The position numbers and the translations under genes were made by a program. A stretch of DNA of 64,000 bases. Origin: Pseudobacteriovorax antillogorgiicola. GTDB lineage: Bacteria; Bdellovibrionota_B; Oligoflexia; Oligoflexales; CAIYRB01. The stretch is taken from assembly GCA_945862295.1 (NCBI GenBank), contig CAMAXT010000003.1, positions 1-64,000 of the forward strand. The letters are read 5' to 3'. Positions 44,875-53,807 of this stretch are shown piece by piece (position 1 is the first letter of the stretch; every line of letters begins with the position of its first letter). The notes beneath the pieces were generated by a model. The model was not told the origin of the DNA. It did no database searches and worked only from the letters and a program-made list of their open reading frames with translations.

Positions 44875-46007
44875 GCTACATCAAAAATTTTTCTCATACT
44901 ATAATTGCAGCTGTCTTCAGCCTATTTATTGGCCAAAGCCACGTTGCGCAAGCATTCCCACAGTTTTCGGGAGACGGCTACTTCAGCTGTACCTCTTGTC
45001 ATGTTAGCACAAGTGGCGGCGACGCTCTCACCGCCTATGGTCGCTCATTTGCTGAAGAAAAGTTAACCACCTGGAGTTTCGAAGGTGAAGGTAAAACTCT
45101 GCATGGGAGCGTGAACATTCCAGAATGGTTACTCGTTGGCGGGCATGTCCGAATGATCCAAGTACACTACGAAGACTCTAAAATTTCTCAAGGAAACTTC
45201 TTCGTAATGCAGCGAGAAGTCGACCTTGGCTATGCCGGCGACGCCCTAAAATTTTACATCACTGTCGCAAACGAGCGTGATGAAGCCGGCGAATACGATA
45301 CGAAAACCGTCACTATGCCGAAGTGGGTTGTGCGTTACGACATATTAGAAAAATTCTCTATTAGGGCAGGAAAAACCCCACCGAAATTCGGCTTAAACAT
45401 TGCCGATCACAATGCTTACATCAGACGAAACATTGGCCTCGGAACAGAAGCGGACGAAAATCTTATCGAAGCCTCCTATTTTTCTGAAACCATCGAAGTT
45501 AATATCTCTCAGTCAGCAGCGTTTTTGCCTGCTGTGAAAGAACCGAACGAGGTAGACCCAGGTAGCTATTCAAATACCTATGCAAACTTGTCATACTTTT
45601 TTCTCGAAAAGCAGAGGGTTTCGACCAGCTTTCTTCGTCGCAAGAAAGTAGAAAGCTTGGAACAGATCGGCTCTGTGTCCTTGGCATTGACTCCAGCTGA
45701 AAAAGTACGAGCGCTCTTTGAGTATAACGCGGGCGAACGAGAAGTCAGTGACGTTAAGACGAAACTTCAAAACAGCTTCAGTCAGGTCATTTTTGAATCG
45801 TTCAAAGGTGTCTTTCCAAATATCACCTACCATTATCAAACTAGTAAATCAGGTGCTGAAGAGTCAAGAGGCGACAAAATTGCCGCTGGCTTAGCTTGGC
45901 ATCCTCGCCCCCATTTCGAGTTCTCAGGATCCTTCGGATCGGTTCGAAATCTTAAGACATATACGTACGGTCACTCAGGTTTCTTAATGTTTCACTATTG
46001 GTTATAG
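44871..46007 (+). CDS. exported monohaem protein with outer-membrane barrel-like domain
   Basis: About 378 residues from GTG 44871, which overlaps the previous stop and is preferred to GTG 44862. Signal peptide, then CTSCH at about residue 40 in the sequence GDGYFSCTSCHVSTSGGDAL, with a conserved YGRSF that resembles the 42475 protein. The rest is strongly beta-alternating, ending with aromatic HYWL, typical of an outer-membrane barrel. It may dock the dihaem lipoprotein. ATG of the next gene lies 8 bp after the stop. Confidence 0.72.
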   Translation: MSYIKNFSHTIIAAVFSLFIGQSHVAQAFPQFSGDGYFSCTSCHVSTSGGDALTAYGRSFAEEKLTTWSFEGEGKTLHGSVNIPEWLLVGGHVRMIQVHYEDSKISQGNFFVMQREVDLGYAGDALKFYITVANERDEAGEYDTKTVTMPKWVVRYDILEKFSIRAGKTPPKFGLNIADHNAYIRRNIGLGTEADENLIEASYFSETIEVNISQSAAFLPAVKEPNEVDPGSYSNTYANLSYFFLEKQRVSTSFLRRKKVESLEQIGSVSLALTPAEKVRALFEYNAGEREVSDVKTKLQNSFSQVIFESFKGVFPNITYHYQTSKSGAEESRGDKIAAGLAWHPRPHFEFSGSFGSVRNLKTYTYGHSGFLMFHYWL

Positions 46008-46015
46008 GAGAAGAA

Positions 46016-46588
46016 ATGAAAGTTCGAATTTTTCCACTATTAATGACGGCGGCAGGGTTTTTTCCGCAAGCAAAGAGTGCTTCAGCTGCTCAGCAGTATG
46101 AAGTCGTAGAATCCGGATCATCGGTTGGTTTTCTGGCTGTTGGTAAGCCAGGATTTCTAAAGATCAGAGGTGAAGGCGGCACCATAAAAGGTAATGCGGA
46201 AGTAGAAGGCAATGGCTTCAAAGGGACATTCAATGCGAAGCTTCCGGCGATAAAAACAGGTATCGACCTTCGAGACGAGCACATGCACGAAAAATACCTC
46301 GAAACAGGTAAGTATCCGGAAGCTATCCTCACTCTTTCTGAAGTTAAATTTGAAAACGGCATTGCTGGAAAATGCTCGTTCAAAGGCGAACTCACCGTTA
46401 AGAACGTCGCCAAGCCGATCACTGGTGACTGCACTATCGACGGTCTCACTGGTGACACGGTCTCTGTCAAAGCGGCTACTGAGATTAACATAGAAGACTT
46501 CCCGATCGGTGTACCATCGCATTTGGGTATCAAAGTCGCCGACAAGATCACAATCTCAACTGAGTTCCAAGCTAAGAAGAAATCATAG
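46016..46588 (+). CDS. YceI family lipocalin-like protein
   Basis: About 190 residues from ATG 46016 (AGGAGAAGAA just upstream), with signal peptide. The YceI pattern is clear: SSVGFLAVG, TGIDLRDEHMHEKYLET and LTVKNVAKPITGDCTI. These periplasmic barrels bind polyisoprenoid or ubiquinone-like lipids. As the last gene of the haem operon it may supply a quinone-type carrier, which is inference. It is followed by the palindrome region 46627-46775. Confidence 0.88.
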   Translation: MKVRIFPLLMTAAGFFPQAKSASAAQQYEVVESGSSVGFLAVGKPGFLKIRGEGGTIKGNAEVEGNGFKGTFNAKLPAIKTGIDLRDEHMHEKYLETGKYPEAILTLSEVKFENGIAGKCSFKGELTVKNVAKPITGDCTIDGLTGDTVSVKAATEINIEDFPIGVPSHLGIKVADKITISTEFQAKKKS

Positions 46589-46795
46589 TTTGTAGTTATG
46601 GGGGAAGTGATGATGCTTCACTCAATTTAATCCGGGTCCACCCGTGTTTAATCCGGGTCCACTCGAATTACGGATTACCAAACAAGAAAGAATCCCGAAG
46701 ACCGCGAAGTCTTCAGGGGGTTCTTGAAATGCGTAATCAGTCGGGAGACCCGGGCTCTCGGGTGGATCCGGATTAGTAGCGGATTAGTAGAAAAA
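46589..46795. repeat. intergenic nested palindrome region
   Basis: Between two convergent genes: TTAATCCGGGTCCACCCG at 46627-46644, a direct second copy at 46647-46665 and an inverted copy at 46759-46775 (one mismatch), enclosing a hairpin at 46683-46726 (outer CAAGAA/TTCTTG and inner GAAGAC/GTCTTC stems). The whole could fold as one large cruciform and would terminate both genes. It resembles a dispersed intergenic element, but no other copy is in the window. Confidence 0.6.
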
Positions 46796-47284
46796 TTAGT
46801 TGCGAACGCGGGCGGTAAGAATACCAGCGGCTTCATGCATAATAGATTGCTGAGCTTTTTCCATTAGAAGAATTTTTTCTGGCGAGTAGTTTCTTGAAGC
46901 AACGTAGGCTTTAGCTGCTTCAATGTTGATAGGGAAAATATCCTGATTATTTTTCTTGAAAAAGATTGAGCACTCTATGTCTTTAGCCACTTTCGTACAA
47001 GTTGCGTTGCTCTCTGGTCCAGATAGAGTTAAAGGGTCACTCGAGCTAACAGAATCAAGTTCGATCCACCGAGGATCAGCGCCATCAATTTGTTTTGGTA
47101 GCTTGTATCTTAAACTGATGAGGCCATTATTTTCGTTCCAATAAACATTTGTTGAGCGAAGAAGGACATCAACCTCTAAAAATTCACCAGCCGGAATTTT
47201 ATAAACACCGCCGTCAGCAGCGAACGATGTTGTTGCACCGACTAATAAAAAAGCAGCTACTGGAAGCGCACGTAGAATACTCAT
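46796..47284 (-). CDS. secreted protein of unknown family
   Basis: A 162-residue exported protein (signal peptide ending SFA), with two cysteines likely disulphide-bonded (about residues 95 and 108). It overlaps the regulator gene by four bases, so it is co-expressed and may be its target or sensor partner. The family is not recognised. Confidence 0.6.
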   Translation of the reverse strand: MSILRALPVAAFLLVGATTSFAADGGVYKIPAGEFLEVDVLLRSTNVYWNENNGLISLRYKLPKQIDGADPRWIELDSVSSSDPLTLSGPESNATCTKVAKDIECSIFFKKNNQDIFPINIEAAKAYVASRNYSPEKILLMEKAQQSIMHEAAGILTARVRN

Positions 47285-49206
47285 ACATTCTCCTTTAAAC
47301 CATCTGAGGATCGATAAAATGTGGCTCTACCTGAGCCGCATCGTTGAATAGCACCTAATTCGACCAGCTTAGAAAGATCTCTAGTTGCTGTTGCGTCGGA
47401 TACTTTCAGCCTGGCTATGAGATCCTTTGGCTGTATTTTTTCACCGCTGCCGGTCCATTTCAATACTTCAATTTGCCTGATATTTAAATGGGCCATAATG
47501 ACACTCAACCGAGAATTCTCATCAGCATCTTTTTGGTCATTCACCAGATCGAGATCATTTAACAATACGGGCGTATCTGCTAGATCGACAGGCGAATCAA
47601 CATCCCCGTCGTGTCCGGTTTGGTCGCCAATTTGGCGGAAAGATACCAGTCCGTTTTTGACTTTTACACTTTCCTGTAACCGGTAACCTACCTCTGATAC
47701 TTCAATCCATCTGCTAAACGGACCAAGTAGTTTTCTCGTCCGGGCGATCAACCCATATATTAGAGCATCATGCCTAAGAGGATTGTAATTTTGGCCCCAA
47801 AGCTTAGCCGTTAACTCGTCTTTCGTCAGGTCTCCAGCATTCGCGAGTGTGCATAGAAGCTTGCGAATAAGATGACTACAGCCTTCTTTTTTATGCTCGA
47901 CGTGACCGTTTGAAAAAATAGTCAAGGATCCAGGCTCGAGATCAAAAACAATGAGCATCTGCTCAGGATCGATACTCAGAGCGTTGCGAAGTAGACCAAT
48001 CCAACCGGTCGCAAAGATGTCTTCAATCGCACCTGGATTGCGCATTTGAATATCATCAATCAAATCGCCAAGTGGGTCTTCGCCACGCCGGAATTCTGAA
48101 ACTTGATATTCCTGGCGTGCAAGAATACGGCGCGCAACATAGCCACCAGTCTTGAAAGAGAGGACTCGCAATGTCGAAAAAATACCAGTCCGCTCACGGT
48201 GCATGCCGAGCTTTTCTAAAATGATCGCCTGCAAGCCAAGAGATTTAATAACAGAAGGGATGTGGGTCCGCTCTTGTGCTCTCTGGGATGCGTTGCGAGC
48301 AATCGAAAGCGCTACCGAATAACTACCCCTTTGCATCTGAACGGTCGCGAGACCAAGGTTATAGATCGTCTCAAGATAAGGATTGTCGACTTGATAAACG
48401 AGCGGACTAGCTTTATCTAGCAACTTAGAAGCTTCCTTGAGGTCGCCTTTCAGAGTCATAATTTTTGCGAGATGTACGTAGAGTGATGCTTTGGTGTAAG
48501 AGTCTTCGTAGCGGCATTTAAACAATGCGTCATTTAGTTCGGTAACAATTTGATCGGCGTGCGTGAGACCGTAGGTTGCACGGTAGAGGCGTTTTGCTGC
48601 ATCGAAAGTTTGTGTTAGTGCGCCCTGTCCGAGTTTCTGCGCTTTCGCTGCAGAAATCTCTAGGCTCTTCAGCCCTGCTCTTATCTGTCCCAATTGCAGT
48701 TGGACATGACCGCATAATTCATGAGCAAGTGCAGCACCATAAGCATAGTTGCCGCCGGTCGCTGCTTTCAATGATTTAACAACCCAGAAGTTCGCTTGAT
48801 GGAAGTATCCAGTGGTGTACCGGAAAAATGCTAAACCTTGAAAAACATAGAACTGAATTTTATCGATATCACTTTGCGACGCAGAATTTGAATTTATCCA
48901 AACGGACCCTTGCTTTAGATTTCTCAGGAACAGCTGCTGCGCCGTTTTCGTTCGCCGCTCTCTACAAACAGCTAAGGCATAGAAAAATCTCGCTATGATC
49001 AGATCAGGGGCGGCCAGCTTGTTTTCATAGCTCTCATAAAGCCCTTCAGCTTCCGCGGTCCGACCGAGAAAGGAGAGAGCTCCAACAATCCATGGAATGG
49101 ACGGCAGATCAGCAACAAACGCTGGCGAATCAATGGTTTCGGCCAGGATTTCATTGTATCTTCCAGCTGACTGGAGGGATTCAAGTTTTGAGCTTATAGA
49201 TTCCAT
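47281..49206 (-). CDS. TPR protein with two winged-helix DNA-binding regions
   Basis: 641 residues. Residues 1-390 are TPR-like helical repeats. Residues about 420-510 form a winged helix of OmpR/PhoB or Lux-type character (LWGQNYNPLRHDALIYGLIARTR), and residues about 570-641 another helix-turn-helix (LIARLKVSDATATRDLSKLVELGAI), DeoR-like. It is a cytoplasmic regulator that probably senses a ligand or partner through the TPRs. It reads through into the secreted protein gene. No operator is visible. Confidence 0.72.
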   Translation of the reverse strand: MESISSKLESLQSAGRYNEILAETIDSPAFVADLPSIPWIVGALSFLGRTAEAEGLYESYENKLAAPDLIIARFFYALAVCRERRTKTAQQLFLRNLKQGSVWINSNSASQSDIDKIQFYVFQGLAFFRYTTGYFHQANFWVVKSLKAATGGNYAYGAALAHELCGHVQLQLGQIRAGLKSLEISAAKAQKLGQGALTQTFDAAKRLYRATYGLTHADQIVTELNDALFKCRYEDSYTKASLYVHLAKIMTLKGDLKEASKLLDKASPLVYQVDNPYLETIYNLGLATVQMQRGSYSVALSIARNASQRAQERTHIPSVIKSLGLQAIILEKLGMHRERTGIFSTLRVLSFKTGGYVARRILARQEYQVSEFRRGEDPLGDLIDDIQMRNPGAIEDIFATGWIGLLRNALSIDPEQMLIVFDLEPGSLTIFSNGHVEHKKEGCSHLIRKLLCTLANAGDLTKDELTAKLWGQNYNPLRHDALIYGLIARTRKLLGPFSRWIEVSEVGYRLQESVKVKNGLVSFRQIGDQTGHDGDVDSPVDLADTPVLLNDLDLVNDQKDADENSRLSVIMAHLNIRQIEVLKWTGSGEKIQPKDLIARLKVSDATATRDLSKLVELGAIQRCGSGRATFYRSSDGLKENV

Positions 49207-49267
49207 ACAATTCCATGTTAAGTCGAGACACTTTTAAAACATTCTAATAAAAAAGTCAATTTGCCCC

Positions 49268-50269
49268 CTATTTTAAACTCGAGGCCCTCCACATCGTTTT
49301 TTCCATTTGAGATCGGTAAGATAGGATCAAAATGCCTCCCCATACCAAAAGCATATAAGCCAGACTTATAGCTGGTAACCCAGTAAACAAACCCGTCCGT
49401 AAGGCTGCCATTTCCATGAACGGCGCACAGGCTACCATCAGATATTTCGCAGACTTATCGAGTTTGTCGAACTTAGCTTCACAAGCGATCACCGCAAACA
49501 CCGCCGGAAAGATCGTCAGCCCGCTCATCACCACCCAACCTTCAAACCCAACTAACCAACCAATCAAAAGTGAATACAGAGCTGCGAGTGCAATCTCGTG
49601 TGCAATTTTCCAAAACCGCACAGACAAGATTGCAAACACGACGATGCCTAGCGCTTCGCTTTCAATAAAAAATATTTCTGAGAAGCCACGAAAGTAAGCG
49701 GTCGTTAACGCTGCAAAACTTACTGACTCGACAACCTCACCCGCTGGCAAACGAAACCAGTGAATAACACTTCCAGCCGAGACATACCAAAGTACCCACA
49801 CAGTAAAGATGTAAGGCAAAACCAGAATCGGCAGATTCCAAGGTAGAAGAAGTCTTTTCGAAATCAACGCGAACATACTAACCAAAGCTGGAGCGATCAG
49901 ACACATTGCAAAGAGTGACGTTAAACTCGCAGAAAAAGCTGCCAAAGCGAGCCCTAGAAAGATACCGTTAACTGCTAAGGATGAGTCAACAATGCCGGCA
50001 CGATCGGTTTTTAAAAGGCGGCCGTACTGAATAGCTAAGAAGGCGCAGATAAAACTTGCAGCAGCATGCTTAGGCGAGAATGCAAAGAGCGCGATGCCAA
50101 GGGTAATAGCAAATATTTTGCTGTTATTAAAAAATGTGTTGCTCAGGCCATCCAAGAAAGGACACGCAACGACTTCAAAAGCTTGCTTTGCAATTCTTGA
50201 AACAGGCGATGCCACCTTTGTATTTGGCAGTACAGCACTAATATCATTTATTCTTAAAGACTGACCCAT
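49268..50269 (-). CDS. urea transporter (UT family)
   Basis: About 333 residues with some ten membrane helices. UT features are VVACPFLDGLSNTFFNNSKI near the start, the internal LPILVLPYIFTVW repeat motif and NGIFLGLALAAF. It is a channel for urea or a similar small amide. ATG 50269 is set by a perfect GGAGG six bases upstream, so the start overlaps the preceding gene by 16 bases. It is the last gene of the ligase-decarboxylase operon and may move its small product or substrate. Confidence 0.85.
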   Translation of the reverse strand: MGQSLRINDISAVLPNTKVASPVSRIAKQAFEVVACPFLDGLSNTFFNNSKIFAITLGIALFAFSPKHAAASFICAFLAIQYGRLLKTDRAGIVDSSLAVNGIFLGLALAAFSASLTSLFAMCLIAPALVSMFALISKRLLLPWNLPILVLPYIFTVWVLWYVSAGSVIHWFRLPAGEVVESVSFAALTTAYFRGFSEIFFIESEALGIVVFAILSVRFWKIAHEIALAALYSLLIGWLVGFEGWVVMSGLTIFPAVFAVIACEAKFDKLDKSAKYLMVACAPFMEMAALRTGLFTGLPAISLAYMLLVWGGILILSYRSQMEKTMWRASSLK

Positions 50270-50865
50270 TGAAAGCCTCCTAGGGTTTGATGCTGCCACT
50301 GCAAAACTTCTGATGACTCTACGCGTACTGCAAAATGCCCGTTGTGACCTTTTGTGATATCTGCGTCAAGCCAGACACCGTCAGTTGGATCGTAAAGTTC
50401 GCAGCGACTGTCAGACGTTTTTACAGCACAGATCTCGTGATAGACGAAATTCTTAGAAACCCAAGGAAGGGAGTTTGCCGCGCCGTCCCAGCGTTTTTGC
50501 CAATGACTCGTGGCGGACTGTTGCTGAAGACGTAGCACCTGCGCATCAAAGCACTCGATACCTTTCGCAGCAAAGATTAGATTTGCAAAGGCTCGAAATA
50601 GACCGCAATCGATAACCGGCAAACTAACTGCTTCACACCAGTATACAGGCCATGCGGATGGTCCCCATTCATAAAAAGTTTTTAGCCATCCAGGTCCCGC
50701 GAGGCGCGCCCCATCGGTGACGCTGAAATCAAAGGACCTCGCCATAGCAACCAGCCAGTTCCGTGCGTTCTTGCAACAATCCTTTCCCGCGTGCGACTGC
50801 ACGTCAGGACAATTGTTTCTTATGATCAAGTTATTTTGTTCAATAACCGCCGCGGCCAAATTCAT
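50254..50865 (-). CDS. transglutaminase-like cysteine protein
   Basis: A 203-residue protein with a likely catalytic triad of the transglutaminase-like superfamily: Cys87 in IDCGLFRAFANLIF, His143 in VYHEICAV and Asp159 in ELYDPTDGVWLD, spaced as usual. No signal peptide. Relatives cleave or form amide bonds. Start ATG 50865 has GGAG eight bases upstream; it overlaps the fusion-enzyme gene by 26 bases and the urea-transporter gene by 16 bases, so all three are translated together. Confidence 0.65.
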   Translation of the reverse strand: MNLAAAVIEQNNLIIRNNCPDVQSHAGKDCCKNARNWLVAMARSFDFSVTDGARLAGPGWLKTFYEWGPSAWPVYWCEAVSLPVIDCGLFRAFANLIFAAKGIECFDAQVLRLQQQSATSHWQKRWDGAANSLPWVSKNFVYHEICAVKTSDSRCELYDPTDGVWLDADITKGHNGHFAVRVESSEVLQWQHQTLGGFQWVSL

Positions 50866-53086
50866 AACTCATGCTCCTTTCGTAAGCGCCTGCATCACCA
50901 ATAATAATTCTGTCACCGATGGCAATGTCATCTGGCAAATCAAGACCGTTTGAGACGATGTCGTCTTCCATACAGATCCGGCCAAGAACTTTGGTTCTGC
51001 CATTGCCGATTTTTACCAGGGTTTGCCCTGGTTTCTGCAAAAAGAATCGGTGCGGATAAACACCAATCAGAGGAAGCTCAGCGATACAAGTGTCAACAAC
51101 AATCTCAACCGGGAGATCGCCAGTACGACGAACGTCAACAATTGTCGTTACCAGTGCCATCGCATCTTGCGTCATCGCTCGGCCAGGCTCAATGATGACA
51201 CGCTCGACGTGTTCTAAACTTTGCCGCATGAATGCTACGATCTCAGTCCAAGGAATTGTGAAAAGATCTCTCGGGTGGTAGCCGCCACCCATATCGATAA
51301 CTGATACCTTCTTGCTCGTGGCCGCTTCGATGTTAAGCGCCCAAACAAGCATCGACTCAACAGCATCCTGCCAATGACTATTGCCGATAAGGTTGCTGGC
51401 TAGGTGCAGATGCACGCCGAATTTAATATGGCTAGGGATCTCTGAAATCACTTGGCACAGTTCGTTGAATTTAGCCGGCGTGTCAATTTCAATGCCAAAT
51501 CTAGATTTAAAACCGGGAATCTTTAAACGAACACCCCAGACTTGGTCGCTTCTATTTGATTGAATTAAGCGCTTAAGTTCTTCAACAGAGTCGGCGAAGA
51601 CAGCGTAGAGACCGTCAAAAGACTCCATACTCATCGGCCACCACTTCGCAGGACCGTTTAAAATAATTTCAGATTTATTCCAACCAGTCTCTACCGCTCG
51701 TTTGACCTCGAGCATACTGATGCATTCACCAAGCATACCGGCGTTGCGAGCAGATTTACAAAACACTTCGTCAGGATTTGTTTTAATACTGTAACCGGCC
51801 ACAAAACCGATCGACTTATTTTCTATAAGAAACTCTTTGATCGCCGAAAAATTCTTTTGCAGCATGCCCGGTAAGACCAATCGCTCAGGCGTTGGTCGCG
51901 CTTCAGAGATTTCGTCTCTAAGGTATGGCTCGACATCAGAGATCAGAATCAAATCATCAGCCTCAGATACAGCTGCAGCGAACTTATGTTCAACCTCACG
52001 AGAATCCTTGTCGATAATATCAACCAAACTCGCCATTCCAGCGCCGTATTTTCCTGACATTGAAATTTGCCCATGCAGCGGCTCAGAAACCAAAGGTAGA
52101 GGCGTGTGCTCAAGCACCGGAATCTCTGTCACCACGCGGGTGAACTGATTGCTGCGCGGCGATGACGTCACCTCTGGCTTGAGACCGGTGAACGCTTCGA
52201 AAAGCATTGCTGGTAGATTTATTCCTGCGATCGCCGTACCAAAGATCCATGCTGGAAACCTTGGGTTCATTTCCATAAACCAAAGCTTGCCGTCACTGTC
52301 TTTTAGCAACTCAATTTCAGCGCCGCCGCTCCAATTAATGTTCTTAACGGCGACTGCTAGGTGTTCTCGTAAGTATGTTTCCAGAGGCTCGATCTTTCCT
52401 GACCAGGTCTTGCCATCAGGAGTCGTGACACGCTTGCGCATATATACGGCGTCTAGGAGTTGTCCTTCCTTTGCAGAAAAGCAGATGCTTTCCTCGACAC
52501 CTTTTTTATGGGCTTGGAGAAAGAGCTTATCTGAAGACCATTTCATACTGAGGTGGCTTCTTTGCGCGGAAAAAGTCTGCCAATTTCCTATGAAACTGGC
52601 ATCGTGGTATGGACCTTTAAGCCAAAGACGCCACGCACTGCGACGACAGAAATCATGGATCTCGGTCTCATGACAATTGATCGTAAGAGTTTCCGGAACA
52701 CCGAAAGGCAAAAACTCAGTGACTGATGCATAGGGTTTGCTCGCTGCCCTTAATGCGGACGTTGCTGGTGACAGCAGTCGCGGGTGATAGCCGATATTTT
52801 TCGCTAGCCATATAGTCTCAAGATCTAACGTTGGAATGTAGTACCCGCCTTCATCCAGAACTGTCTGAATAAAAGTTTTGTGCGTATCTAAGTCCATCAA
52901 ATCCCAACTAGGATGAACAATAGTTTCATCAAATACATCGTGGTGCAGACCAGAACTTCCCGCCCAATAATCCATTCCTATGATTTTAATATTGGGATAG
53001 GATTCGCGAATTGCGCGGGCGACACCTATGCCCGCCGAAGGGCTTGGACCTGAGTAGAGACCTGAAATTAAAAGTTTGTTCGTCAT
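50840..53086 (-). CDS. ATP-grasp ligase fused to a fold-III PLP decarboxylase
   Basis: About 748 residues from ATG 53086, where an ATP-grasp domain begins (TNKLLISGLYSGPSPSAG). Its ATP/Mg site is around WFMEMNPRFPAW, similar to PylC-type amino acid ligases. Residues about 400-748 are an alanine-racemase/DAP-ornithine decarboxylase-type domain: AGYSIKTNP (PLP Lys), IDMGGGYHP, IIEPGRAM and the end GDAGAYERSMSYEFGRGG. The active-site Cys region is DTCIAELP. The protein could join a carboxylate to an amine and decarboxylate an amino acid. Its start could also be 53146, but that lacks homology. Confidence 0.85.
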   Translation of the reverse strand: MTNKLLISGLYSGPSPSAGIGVARAIRESYPNIKIIGMDYWAGSSGLHHDVFDETIVHPSWDLMDLDTHKTFIQTVLDEGGYYIPTLDLETIWLAKNIGYHPRLLSPATSALRAASKPYASVTEFLPFGVPETLTINCHETEIHDFCRRSAWRLWLKGPYHDASFIGNWQTFSAQRSHLSMKWSSDKLFLQAHKKGVEESICFSAKEGQLLDAVYMRKRVTTPDGKTWSGKIEPLETYLREHLAVAVKNINWSGGAEIELLKDSDGKLWFMEMNPRFPAWIFGTAIAGINLPAMLFEAFTGLKPEVTSSPRSNQFTRVVTEIPVLEHTPLPLVSEPLHGQISMSGKYGAGMASLVDIIDKDSREVEHKFAAAVSEADDLILISDVEPYLRDEISEARPTPERLVLPGMLQKNFSAIKEFLIENKSIGFVAGYSIKTNPDEVFCKSARNAGMLGECISMLEVKRAVETGWNKSEIILNGPAKWWPMSMESFDGLYAVFADSVEELKRLIQSNRSDQVWGVRLKIPGFKSRFGIEIDTPAKFNELCQVISEIPSHIKFGVHLHLASNLIGNSHWQDAVESMLVWALNIEAATSKKVSVIDMGGGYHPRDLFTIPWTEIVAFMRQSLEHVERVIIEPGRAMTQDAMALVTTIVDVRRTGDLPVEIVVDTCIAELPLIGVYPHRFFLQKPGQTLVKIGNGRTKVLGRICMEDDIVSNGLDLPDDIAIGDRIIIGDAGAYERSMSYEFGRGGY

Positions 53087-53205
53087 GTAGTTTTTGCTCA
53101 CAGAATTAAAGGCTACCAATGTCCTCACGACCGAGTTTAGGGACATGCGGGAAGGGTTGGTACTACCTTGAGCTGCGAAGAATGAGGCGATCTGAAGAGA
53201 TATAA

Positions 53206-53652
53206 ATGATTAGAATCAAAGAAAAAAAGCGACCAACGGCCTTTCGGCGGGCGGTAGTGCAACGCCACCCAATGGGTTGCGCAGTGGCATGTGTGGCCTT
53301 TTCACTAGGCCTTTCTTACGACAAAGCTCTTAATTTTTTTCGCATAAAAAAAAATGCCTGGCTCAACGGTTTCATGTGCCCTGAGATCACCGCCATATTA
53401 AACGCCTCAAGCCAAATCGACTACAAATGGCGTCAAGTGAAAGGACCTCAAAGTAGTAAGTCATTGGCTCCAATGACCATCGTCTTCTGTAAACCTTCAA
53501 GGCACTATCCGCACGGACACTTCCTAGTTAAACGAAAAGAAGGTGAATTCATGAATCCCTGGATTAATTTTCCAGAGATCGCACCCGCCAAAGCCGGATT
53601 TCAGTCTAAGTTGCCATCTAAAATTAGCTACGTAATCGAGCCATCTACCTAA
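53206..53652 (+). CDS. C39-like cysteine peptidase, single domain
   Basis: A 148-residue protein with peptidase C39-like features: Gln19 and Cys25 in VVQRHPMGCAVACVAF, then His105 in YPHGHFLVKRKEG, followed by NPW where an Asp is usual. No ABC transporter domain is attached, unlike bacteriocin exporters. It diverges from the ATP-grasp/decarboxylase operon with 119 bp between starts, so it may share control and act on the product. The third catalytic residue being Asn makes activity uncertain. Confidence 0.68.
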   Translation: MIRIKEKKRPTAFRRAVVQRHPMGCAVACVAFSLGLSYDKALNFFRIKKNAWLNGFMCPEITAILNASSQIDYKWRQVKGPQSSKSLAPMTIVFCKPSRHYPHGHFLVKRKEGEFMNPWINFPEIAPAKAGFQSKLPSKISYVIEPST

Positions 53653-53807
53653 TATGTCGATGAAAACCTAATTGGACTCGAAGCTCCGTTGACTTAAGAG
53701 ATCGGTTTCCACAATACTGTGGCGCAAGGTGCTAGATATGCCGGCCGTCAGGGTCGGCAAGGTCGGTCGCCACGATTTTTTTGCATCCCCTTACATGAGG
53801 CAAAATA

